From: Patescibacteria group bacterium
GTDB taxonomy: Bacteria > Patescibacteriota > Microgenomatia > UBA1406 > GWC2-37-13
Assembly (NCBI GenBank): GCA_025057905.1
Contig: JANWUX010000001.1
Coordinates: 287,510-351,509, forward strand
Direction of reading: 5' to 3'
Length of the DNA stretch: 64,000 nucleotides
The notes below the pieces were generated by a model. The model was not told the origin of the DNA. It made no database searches and worked only from the letters and a program-made list of their open reading frames with translations. A program made the position numbers and the translations under genes. Below are positions 44,143 to 51,263 of this stretch, piece after piece. Every line of letters begins with the position of its first letter. Within the stretch, counting starts at the first letter, position 1.

Positions 44143-44571
44143 TTATCTTGTTTTTGTCGGTTTAGGGGTCAAGTTTTGAAGTTTAACTTCTATCTCCTTA
44201 ATAACTTGAGGTGTACCAATAAAACATTGACCATTAATATAAAGAAAAGGGACACCAATTGATGATTGATTGAGGCCACAGTTTCGGGCAACTCGAATTA
44301 ATTCTTCTGCATTAGCTCGATTCCGCCAAACTTCTTTTTTTTCAAGGTTAATTTTTTTTTCTATATTGTTTTTTGCTAACCACTCTTCAACGTCTCGACA
44401 ATGAGGGCAACCTTCACCGTAGTAGTAAATGATTTTTTCTTTTGAAGGCAATTCTACTTGAGTTAGTTTTTGATTATTCTTCTGAGATGAATTTATCAGA
44501 ATGTAAGCGAAAATTATAATGATCAAAGACAAAACTAAAAGCGTCAGAAATAGTCTTTTTTCCATAATCAA
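44143..44571 (-). CDS. Membrane-anchored thioredoxin/glutaredoxin-fold protein
   Basis: The 142-aa protein has one N-terminal helix (about residues 6-25), then a thioredoxin-fold domain with YYYGEGCPHCRDVEEWLAKN (CPHC active site) and IGVPFLYINGQCFIG, containing the cis-Pro. The CPHC site matches DsbA-like oxidases and is likely to face outward. It is probably the partner of DsbB encoded 4 bp upstream with overlap, and lies 3 bp before the CPIC membrane protein gene. It may form or shuffle disulfides in exported proteins. Confidence 0.85.
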   Translation of the reverse strand: MIMEKRLFLTLLVLSLIIIIFAYILINSSQKNNQKLTQVELPSKEKIIYYYGEGCPHCRDVEEWLAKNNIEKKINLEKKEVWRNRANAEELIRVARNCGLNQSSIGVPFLYINGQCFIGTPQVIKEIEVKLQNLTPKPTKTR

Positions 44572-45125
44572 GAAAATTTTCGTTCAAAACTCCTTATTCT
44601 TTTTTGAGAAAGAAGAGAAAAAAATGAGGTAAGGATTATCAAAAAAAAGGCAGTCATAGCCATGAAAGGAATTGAAATAAAACCAAAGTCAAAACTCATT
44701 GGAAAAAAACAACTCTCTTGAGAATTTACTAGACCACAACTAATTTTTTCAAATATTCCAATTTGGGCCAGGTAATGAAAAAGAGCAATCAAAAAGCCAA
44801 TTAATGAAAGAAAAAAGTGATAATAATAACCTTTATCATCATTAGTAATGATGGCTAAAAAGCTAATTAAGGTTTGAGGGTACATAAAAACTCTTTGATA
44901 CCAACAAATATGGCAAACAGGCCACTTTAAAACCTCAGAAAAAGAAAGACTACCAAATAAGGCTAAGAAACTTGTTAAAAATATAAACTGATAGCCAAAT
45001 TTTTTAAATACATCAAGAAGGCTCTTTCTCGTTCTTCTAAACAACAAGAGTAAGATAAACGCCCCCAAGATCAAAAGAGCAATAAGATTAAGGTAAACAA
45101 AAAAAGGATAAATTAATTTTTCCAC
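44568..45125 (-). CDS. dsbB: DsbB-family disulfide oxidoreductase
   Basis: The 185-aa protein has about five hydrophobic segments and WPVCHICWYQRVFMYPQTLI, the DsbB/BdbC signature, with CHIC facing outward. A second Cys pair lies in KISCGLVNSQESCFFP in the loop between later helices. It reoxidises a thioredoxin-like partner and passes electrons to quinone. The next gene encodes a suitable partner. The gene is first in the operon. Cys-rich exported products in the window, such as that at 57895, are plausible clients. Confidence 0.9.
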   Translation of the reverse strand: MEKLIYPFFVYLNLIALLILGAFILLLLFRRTRKSLLDVFKKFGYQFIFLTSFLALFGSLSFSEVLKWPVCHICWYQRVFMYPQTLISFLAIITNDDKGYYYHFFLSLIGFLIALFHYLAQIGIFEKISCGLVNSQESCFFPMSFDFGFISIPFMAMTAFFLIILTSFFSLLSQKRIRSFERKFS

Positions 45126-45297
45126 AAATTATTCTTTATGGCTAATTTTAATCTCTGTCTTTTCTCAAAATTTCTATAAAAAAGTCTTCTCTATTTTTCC
45201 TCTTGGAAGGTTAAAGTTAAAAACATGCCTTGTTTTTAAAACAAATTATAAACAAAATAACACTTGTCTTTAGGTCAAAATTAATTAGTCATTTGAT

Positions 45298-46290
45298 TTA
45301 AACCAAGTTTATTGGAGAATGGTTTAAAAAGGCTTGAATATTTTCAATAGTAGTCTTTGTGATTCTTTCTAAGGCCTCCTTGGTGTTAAAGGCATTATGA
45401 GGAGTTATGATTACTTTGGGGTGATTGACCAAGACATGATTTAAGACGATAGTTTTTAGATCCACATCTTTTCGGTATATCTTTGTTAGAATTTCTGTCT
45501 CTTCAGCAAGGTCTTTTTCCTCCTCTAGAACATCAAGACCAACTCCCTCGAGAATTCCTTTTTCTAGTCCAAGAAGTATAGCCTCAGTGTCAACGATCGA
45601 ACCTCGAGCGGTGTTAATGAGATAAGCACCTTTTTTAAATTTTAAAATGTTATTTTTATTTATAAAATGATGAGTTTCTGGATTATAGGGAAGATGAAGA
45701 GAGACAATGTCACTTTGTGAAATTAATGTTTGTAGATCGACATAGTCAAAATTATATTTCTCTCTTAATTCCTGCCTGTGAGTTCGGCTGAATACCAAAA
45801 TTTTCATCCTAAACCCAAGGGCAATCTTTAGCACCTCAAGGCCAATTTTTCCAAGACCAACAATTCCAAGAGTTTTGCCATATAAATCAATCCCTCTTAT
45901 ATTATCATGATTGAAATCAAAATGCTTTGCCTGATTGATTGATTGATAGATCTTCCTAGTCAAAGCTAAAATTAAAGCAAAAGTGTGCTCAGCCACGGTT
46001 CGTGATCCATATTCAGGTACATTACTCACTTTGATACCCCTCTCTCGACAGTAGTTAACATCAATATGGTCATAACCAGTTGAACGAGTCGTGATAAATT
46101 TCAAATTTGGCATTTTCTCGAGAACATTTTTATCCAATTGAGAGTAAACAAAAGAAGAGATTATTTCTGAAGCTTGATAGTAAGAGACATTTTCTAAACC
46201 TATTTTTTCCTCAGTAAGATGTGCTTCGGGAAAATTTTTAGTTAGTGACTCTTTCTCCCATGAAGCAACCTCAAAAAAGATTATTTTCAT
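45298..46290 (-). CDS. D-2-hydroxyacid dehydrogenase (D-lactate dehydrogenase-like)
   Basis: About 330 aa from the ATG at 46290 (MKIIFFEVASWEKESLTKN). LGIVGLGKIGLEVLKIALGF is the NAD-binding GxGxxG motif. Catalytic residues are Arg in NTARGSIVDT, Glu in LDVLEEE and His in IITPHNAF. It reduces a 2-keto acid, pyruvate being the likely one, which would regenerate NAD in fermentation. The region SRTHRQELREKY after strand 2 would suit NAD but does not settle it. It lies 25 bp after the MgtA-type gene on the same strand. Confidence 0.87.
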   Translation of the reverse strand: MKIIFFEVASWEKESLTKNFPEAHLTEEKIGLENVSYYQASEIISSFVYSQLDKNVLEKMPNLKFITTRSTGYDHIDVNYCRERGIKVSNVPEYGSRTVAEHTFALILALTRKIYQSINQAKHFDFNHDNIRGIDLYGKTLGIVGLGKIGLEVLKIALGFRMKILVFSRTHRQELREKYNFDYVDLQTLISQSDIVSLHLPYNPETHHFINKNNILKFKKGAYLINTARGSIVDTEAILLGLEKGILEGVGLDVLEEEKDLAEETEILTKIYRKDVDLKTIVLNHVLVNHPKVIITPHNAFNTKEALERITKTTIENIQAFLNHSPINLV

Positions 46291-46315
46291 TGATTCTCTT
46301 TTTATATTTATTTTA

Positions 46316-49015
46316 CTAATAATACCCAAAACGCTTTTTGTAAAAAACTTTAACCATCTGAGCCAAAGTGATGTAACTCAATAAAATCAAAATGAGAATT
46401 GGCCAGTAAGACAAAGGCAATTTAGCAAACCCAAAGAAACTTGCAAAGGGAGAATTAACGAGAAAAACACCTAAACTAACGACAAAAATTGTCATTAAGG
46501 TTAATGGTAAACTAGCCCTTGTTTGAATAAATGGAATTTTATCACTTCTGATCACATGGACAATCAATGTTTGAGTTGCAAGTGATTCAATAAACCATCC
46601 AGTTTGAAACATCGCCTGATTTGACCAAGTGTTGAAAACATAAAGCATGACAAAATAAGTGACATAATCAAAAATACTACTTACCGGTCCAAAGAAAATC
46701 ATAAAGCGAGCGATATCCTTGATTTGCCAACGACGGGGTCTTTTTATGAACTCCTGATCAACATTATCAAGAGGAATGGCTGTCTGAGAAATATCATACA
46801 AAAGGTTATTAACAAGAATCTGTGATGACTTCATGGGTAAAAAAGGCAAGAAGATACTAGCTCCAAGAACAGAAAACATGTTGCCAAAGTTTGAACTCGC
46901 CCCCATTCTAATATACTTGACGATATTGCCGAAGACTTTCCTTCCCTCCACGACACCTTCACCCAGAACCGAGAGACTTGTTTCCAAAAGAATCATATCA
47001 GCCGATTCTTTAGCAATATCAACCGCGCTATCGACAGAAATTCCCACATCGGCTTCTCTTAACGCTGGAGCATCATTGATGCCATCTCCTAAAAAGCCAA
47101 CAATTTGATTGTTAGCCTTTAATAATCTTACGATTCTTTTTTTATCATCGGGCGAGAGTTTAGCAAAAATGTTTGTTTTTTCAATAAGAGGACGTAGTTG
47201 ATCATCAGTCATTTTCTTGATTTGATCGCCAAGGAGAATATTATTGGCCTTTAAACCAACATCAGTAGCAATCTTTTTGGTCACTAGATCGTTATCTCCC
47301 GTCAAGATTTTAATCTCCACCCCTAGGTCATTAAGCTTTTTTATCGCCTCTCTTGCTGATTCTTTGGGTGGATCAAGAAGAGTGATAATTCCCAAGAAAC
47401 AAAGATCTTTTTCAATCTTCTCGCTCTTTTCGAGACGAAAATTATTATCTTTAATTTCCTTTACTGCTACAGCAATTGTTCGATAACCTTGGCTGGCATG
47501 ACTTCGATTGAGTTTTTTGATCTTTTCTTTAAATTGAGAGGTAATAACACTTTTCTTTTGATTTATTTGGTATTGGCGACAGATCTCCAAAACCTCCTCA
47601 ACGGCACCTTTACAAATAAGAATTATTCGATCATTTTTCTTGTCACGAACGATAATCGATAATCTTTTTCTTCTAAAATCAAAAGGAATTTCATCTATTT
47701 TTTCATACTCACGGCTTACATCTCTCATTTTTCTTTTTTTTGCCTCATCGACGATTGCTGTATCCAAAAGATTTTTGAACCCAGTCTGAAATAAACTATT
47801 TATGAAGGCCCACTCTAAAACTCTTTGATCTTCTTTGCCATCAACGTTTAAACTGTGAATCACTGTTACTTTGTTCAAAGTGATTGTCCCAGTTTTATCA
47901 GTACAGATAACTGTCATTGCTCCTAGATTTTGAATCGAGTTGAGAAGTTTTACGATAACCTTCTTGCGGGCCATCAACACTGCCCCTTTAGACAAATTGA
48001 AGGTGATGATAGCTGGTAACATATGAGGTGTCAAACCAACGGCGATAGATACCCCAAACAAGAATGCCTCAAACCAGTCTCCTTTGGTCAGTCCGTTTAT
48101 CACAAAAACTGTTGGCACCATAACCGACATAAAAATAATCATCAGCCAAGTAAACCGATCAATACCCATGTCAAAACTTGTGATCGCTCTTCTTCCCAAA
48201 ATGTTTTTTGCAAGCCCGCCGAAATAGGTATTTTTTCCAGTTTGAAAAACTACACCTTTACCATAACCACTTGAAACACTTGAGCCCATCAAACAAACAT
48301 TTCTCAGATCAACAATTGAAGATATCTCGCCAGAACCAACTTCGGCATTTTTCTCGACCGGAATCGACTCACCCGTTAAAAATGATTGATCTATGTATAA
48401 ATCTCTCGCTTCTATCAAGCGTAAATCCGCCGGAATGATATCACCAGCGGAGAGTTTTACAATATCTCCCGGAACCACGTCTCTTAAGTCAATTTCCTTC
48501 TCTTTCCCTTGACGAATAACGGTGCAGGTAGTAATGATTTTTGATTTTAAGGCCATAGCTGAGTTATAAGCTTTCGTTTCCTGAACGTAGCGAAGAACAA
48601 CGCTAATAATCAGCATTAAAGTAATCGTTGTGACACTTTTGTAATCCTGAATCAGATAAGAAACAAGGATTATTAAGAAAAATAGAATAACCAGAGGATT
48701 GACGATGATTTTAAAAAGTCTGATAAAAAAATTACCTGTTTCAGTCTCTTGAACCTGATTTAAGCCATAGCGAAACTGTCTTTTTTTGACCTCATATTGA
48801 GAAAGACCGTAGGAGTCAGTTTCCAGATTAATAAAGATCTCATCTTTTGATTGCTGAGAAAAGTTTAGGATATTGTCAATGATCTCTTCCTGCTTTTTTA
48901 CTGGAATCTTTGGGTTCTTTTTTGAAAATTCAAAATCCTTTAATTTTCTTTTATACTCTTCAAGTTTCTCCGAAAGAAGGGGTTCACCAAGAATGTAGTA
49001 AAAAAATTTACTCAT
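46316..49015 (-). CDS. mgtA: Magnesium-transporting P-type ATPase, MgtA type
   Basis: The 899-aa P-type ATPase has TGES in the actuator domain, CTDKTGTITLNKVTV with the phosphorylated Asp, KGAVEEVL in the nucleotide domain, and GDGINDAPALREADVGISVD at the hinge. The C-terminal membrane part reads NNLLYDISQTAIPLDNVDQE and FQTGWFIESLATQTLIVHVI, both typical of MgtA/MgtB. It imports Mg using ATP. The start is near a -10 box shared with the PAP2 gene. No magnesium-sensing leader fits in the leader of about 20 bases. Confidence 0.92.
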   Translation of the reverse strand: MSKFFYYILGEPLLSEKLEEYKRKLKDFEFSKKNPKIPVKKQEEIIDNILNFSQQSKDEIFINLETDSYGLSQYEVKKRQFRYGLNQVQETETGNFFIRLFKIIVNPLVILFFLIILVSYLIQDYKSVTTITLMLIISVVLRYVQETKAYNSAMALKSKIITTCTVIRQGKEKEIDLRDVVPGDIVKLSAGDIIPADLRLIEARDLYIDQSFLTGESIPVEKNAEVGSGEISSIVDLRNVCLMGSSVSSGYGKGVVFQTGKNTYFGGLAKNILGRRAITSFDMGIDRFTWLMIIFMSVMVPTVFVINGLTKGDWFEAFLFGVSIAVGLTPHMLPAIITFNLSKGAVLMARKKVIVKLLNSIQNLGAMTVICTDKTGTITLNKVTVIHSLNVDGKEDQRVLEWAFINSLFQTGFKNLLDTAIVDEAKKRKMRDVSREYEKIDEIPFDFRRKRLSIIVRDKKNDRIILICKGAVEEVLEICRQYQINQKKSVITSQFKEKIKKLNRSHASQGYRTIAVAVKEIKDNNFRLEKSEKIEKDLCFLGIITLLDPPKESAREAIKKLNDLGVEIKILTGDNDLVTKKIATDVGLKANNILLGDQIKKMTDDQLRPLIEKTNIFAKLSPDDKKRIVRLLKANNQIVGFLGDGINDAPALREADVGISVDSAVDIAKESADMILLETSLSVLGEGVVEGRKVFGNIVKYIRMGASSNFGNMFSVLGASIFLPFLPMKSSQILVNNLLYDISQTAIPLDNVDQEFIKRPRRWQIKDIARFMIFFGPVSSIFDYVTYFVMLYVFNTWSNQAMFQTGWFIESLATQTLIVHVIRSDKIPFIQTRASLPLTLMTIFVVSLGVFLVNSPFASFFGFAKLPLSYWPILILILLSYITLAQMVKVFYKKRFGYY

Positions 49016-49043
49016 TAATAAGGTTTTCTCTTTGAATTTTTTT

Positions 49044-49051
49044 ATTATAAT
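49044..49051. promoter_or_regulatory. Shared palindromic -10 box (mgtA / PAP2)
   Basis: ATTATAAT gives TATAAT on both strands (plus 49046-49051, minus 49049-49044). The minus box is 28 bases before the mgtA ATG at 49015. The plus box is 33 bases before the PAP2 start at 49085. Confidence 0.6.
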
Positions 49052-49084
49052 TTGAGATCAATAAAAATCAACCTAGGGTTCAAA

Positions 49085-49708
49085 ATGAAAAAACGATCAC
49101 TGTATCTATTTTTTTCATTTTTTTTCTTCATTTCATTTGCGATTTTTACTTTATTTGTTGCCAATGATTCATTGCAAAAGTTTGATCTTGAAACAATAAA
49201 GAAAATTCAAAACATAATTCCAAGAAGCTATGATAGTTTTCTATCTCTTCTGAGCTTTATTGGCAGTTTTGAGATCTACAGTTTATTGATTTTCTCCATC
49301 TTGATATGGCGAAAAAGAATTTCCTCTTTCTTCGTTTATCTCATTTTCTTTGGGGGGCATCTAATTGAGTTTTTGGGAAAAGCCTTGATAGATCATCCAG
49401 AACCACCTCTCTCTTTTGCCCGTTACCGAACTTTCTTGACTTTTCCTTCTTCTTATTTTCATCCTGGAAACGCTTACCCATCTGGTCACTCGATGAGAAC
49501 CGTTTTTGTTGTCTCTCTTTTTGTCTTTCTGATTATTCGCTCAAAAATCAGTCTTTCTTCTAAATTAATTTCTAGCTCTGCTATTTTACTTTTTGGCTTT
49601 TTTATGTTGATCTCCCGCGTCTCCCTTGGAGAACATTGGTTAACGGATGTAATCGGCGGTTTTTTTATTGGTTTGAGTACGGCATTTTTAAGTTTCCTGT
49701 TTATCTGA
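49085..49708 (+). CDS. PAP2-family membrane phosphatase
   Basis: About 207 aa from the ATG at 49085 (MKKRSLYLFFSFFFFISFAI). It has about six helices and the three phosphatase motifs: KALIDHPEPP (K-x6-RP-like, His for Arg), PSGHSMRT with the catalytic His, and SRVSLGEHWLTDVIGG with a second catalytic His. Family enzymes dephosphorylate lipid phosphates, for example undecaprenyl pyrophosphate or phosphatidic acid. Which lipid is unclear. It shares a promoter element with mgtA. The upstream 11 residues of the longer frame are not likely to be used. Confidence 0.85.
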   Translation: MKKRSLYLFFSFFFFISFAIFTLFVANDSLQKFDLETIKKIQNIIPRSYDSFLSLLSFIGSFEIYSLLIFSILIWRKRISSFFVYLIFFGGHLIEFLGKALIDHPEPPLSFARYRTFLTFPSSYFHPGNAYPSGHSMRTVFVVSLFVFLIIRSKISLSSKLISSSAILLFGFFMLISRVSLGEHWLTDVIGGFFIGLSTAFLSFLFI

Positions 49709-49753
49709 GAAAACTTAGAACTTTAAAGCTCACATTTTTTACCTTTCTAATGA

Positions 49754-50326
49754 TTAGATGAACTCAAAAATTTTTTGTTTCCTTTCTGGTTTGTGATTAT
49801 CCATTTCAACGATTTTTTGATCGGCTTTTTCATAGTCACCGATTTTTCCAAGAGCAATAACCACCCAGGGTTGATGACTTTCATAATTAACAATCTTTTT
49901 TGCTTTATTCCGATCAAAACCAGCCATCTGATGGCTATAATAACCCAAAGCTTGAGCCTGATAGACTAGAGTGATTACTGCCTGACCAAGATCGTACTTG
50001 GCATATTCATTTTTGTCATATTGACTCCCCTCAATAAAACAAGCCAGAATTAAAACTGGTGCTGATCTGGCCCACTGGTTACCAGCAACCAAGGTTGAGG
50101 CAATCTTTTCATAACCATCAGTTCCTTTTTTTCCAACATAAAAATACCACGGCTGCAGATTATAGGAAGAAGGGGTAAATCTAGTCGCCTCAAAAATAAT
50201 TTTCAAATCATCTTCAGGAATTATTTCCCTTAAAAAAACTCTTGGACTGAACCTATTTTTAAAGATGTTGTCTATTTTGATATTGGTTTTTGAGGTTTTC
50301 AATTTAATTATTTCTTGAGTTTTCAT
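49754..50326 (-). CDS. Nitroreductase-family flavoprotein
   Basis: The 190-aa protein opens near FKNRFSPRVFLREIIPEDDL, the R-S-x-R-x-F start of the family, then ATRFTPSSYNLQPWYFYVGK, with the FMN-binding PSxxNxQPW, and AGFDRNKAKKI and WVVIALGKIGDYEKAD near the end. It reduces nitro groups, quinones or similar using FMN and NAD(P)H. Substrate is unknown. It is divergent from bcp and uses the same palindromic -10 box, with only 9 bases from box to ATG. Confidence 0.88.
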   Translation of the reverse strand: MKTQEIIKLKTSKTNIKIDNIFKNRFSPRVFLREIIPEDDLKIIFEATRFTPSSYNLQPWYFYVGKKGTDGYEKIASTLVAGNQWARSAPVLILACFIEGSQYDKNEYAKYDLGQAVITLVYQAQALGYYSHQMAGFDRNKAKKIVNYESHQPWVVIALGKIGDYEKADQKIVEMDNHKPERKQKIFEFI

Positions 50327-50335
50327 AACTTTTTA

Positions 50336-50343
50336 ATTATAAT
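50336..50343. promoter_or_regulatory. Shared palindromic -10 box (nitroreductase / bcp)
   Basis: ATTATAAT gives TATAAT on both strands. The minus box is 9 bases before the nitroreductase ATG at 50326. The plus box (50338-50343) is 43 bases before the bcp ATG at 50387. Both genes encode redox enzymes. Confidence 0.6.
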
Positions 50344-50386
50344 CAAGAAAAGTCAATTTTTTTCAAGCTTTAAAAAGCAAGATGCT

Positions 50387-50839
50387 ATGAAAGCACCTGA
50401 TTTTTCCCTAGCTGATCACAGCAATCATTTCCATAAACTCTCTGATTTCTTAGGGAAGTGGGTTGTTCTCTACTTTTACCCAAAAGATGACACCCCTGGT
50501 TGCACGAAAGAAGCCTGTGGTTTCCGAGATCTTCACGAGGAAATAAAAAAACTCAATGGTGTTGTTATCGGAATTTCTGCTGATACTGTTGAGTCTCATC
50601 AAAAATTCACAAAGAAGTATAACTTAAATTTTCTTCTTTTATCTGATCCCGAAAAAAAAGTTATCAAAAGATACCAAGCCTGGGAAAAGAAGAAATTTCT
50701 AGGAAGAGAGTATGAAGGAATTTCAAGAATAACTTATCTTATTAACCCGCAGGGCGAAATTGTTAAAAAGTATGAAAAAGTTAAACCAGAAACCCACGCC
50801 AGAGAGGTCCTCGAAGAGATCAGAAAACTCAGTCAGTAA
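50387..50839 (+). CDS. bcp: Thioredoxin-dependent peroxiredoxin, Bcp type
   Basis: About 150 aa from the ATG at 50387 (MKAPDFSLADHSNHFHKLSD). The peroxidatic Cys lies in DDTPGCTKEACGFRD, the TPGCTxEAC signature that also holds the second Cys of the Bcp subfamily. WVVLYFYPKD precedes it. The enzyme reduces peroxides using thioredoxin. With superoxide dismutase it forms an oxygen-defence set. The first start at 50315 in this frame overlaps the nitroreductase start and promoter and is rejected. Confidence 0.93.
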   Translation: MKAPDFSLADHSNHFHKLSDFLGKWVVLYFYPKDDTPGCTKEACGFRDLHEEIKKLNGVVIGISADTVESHQKFTKKYNLNFLLLSDPEKKVIKRYQAWEKKKFLGREYEGISRITYLINPQGEIVKKYEKVKPETHAREVLEEIRKLSQ

Positions 50840-50972
50840 TTCTTTTTCAATTTCATCCAACGGAATTCCACTGACCGTTTGTCCAGTTTGTAACTTACCT
50901 CTAAGTGCTCTTCCAGGAACGCGAGATGCTCTTTGCCGGCAGTGTGGCTATAAAGAACCCTGCTGCGATTAA
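50772..50972 (+). CDS. Small zinc-ribbon protein overlapping the end of bcp
   Basis: A plus-strand frame in another register than bcp encodes CPVCNLPLSALPGTRDALC then RQCGYKEPCCD, two CxxC pairs that should bind one zinc ion. The only ATG upstream is 50772 (MKKLNQKPTPERSSKRSEN), inside bcp, so it overlaps bcp by 68 bases. The real start may be a non-ATG codon nearer the bcp stop at 50839. The Cys spacing is too regular for chance. Role unknown. Confidence 0.5.
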   Translation: MKKLNQKPTPERSSKRSENSVSNSFSISSNGIPLTVCPVCNLPLSALPGTRDALCRQCGYKEPCCD

Positions 50973-50995
50973 AAAGGGAAGATGGATTTTAGCAA

Positions 50996-51199
50996 TTACT
51001 CTCTAAGTCGATGAATCCAGAAGTAAACTATTTCTCTTCCACTTATCCAGTAAGTCTCATGTCCGGCATCGATTTCTATTAACTCTTCTTCGTCATGAAA
51101 TTTAACATTGTGTAAGTGAAGCTCAAATTTTGTTCCCTCGGAAACTCTTATCATTAACTCTCCGTTCTTCAGCAAAGCAGATTTTACAACTTGATACAT
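50996..51199 (-). CDS. Small hypothetical protein
   Basis: A 67-aa product (MYQVVKSALLKNGELMIRVS ... IVYFWIHRLRE) with alternating strand-like residues, probably a small beta domain. I do not recognise the family. The coding case is helped by a good promoter (TTGACA-17-TATTAT at 51255-51227) and a 27-base gap to the ATG. Confidence 0.6.
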   Translation of the reverse strand: MYQVVKSALLKNGELMIRVSEGTKFELHLHNVKFHDEEELIEIDAGHETYWISGREIVYFWIHRLRE

Positions 51200-51226
51200 A
51201 GGATATCTTAAACTTCTTATAGAAGA

Positions 51227-51255
51227 ATAATACTCTTTTCACCAACGCTTGTCAA
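51227..51255 (-). promoter_or_regulatory. Promoter of the 67-aa gene
   Basis: On the minus strand TTGACA (51255-51250), 17 bases and TATTAT (51232-51227) precede the gene at 51199. Confidence 0.6.
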
Positions 51256-51263
51256 TATGATTC

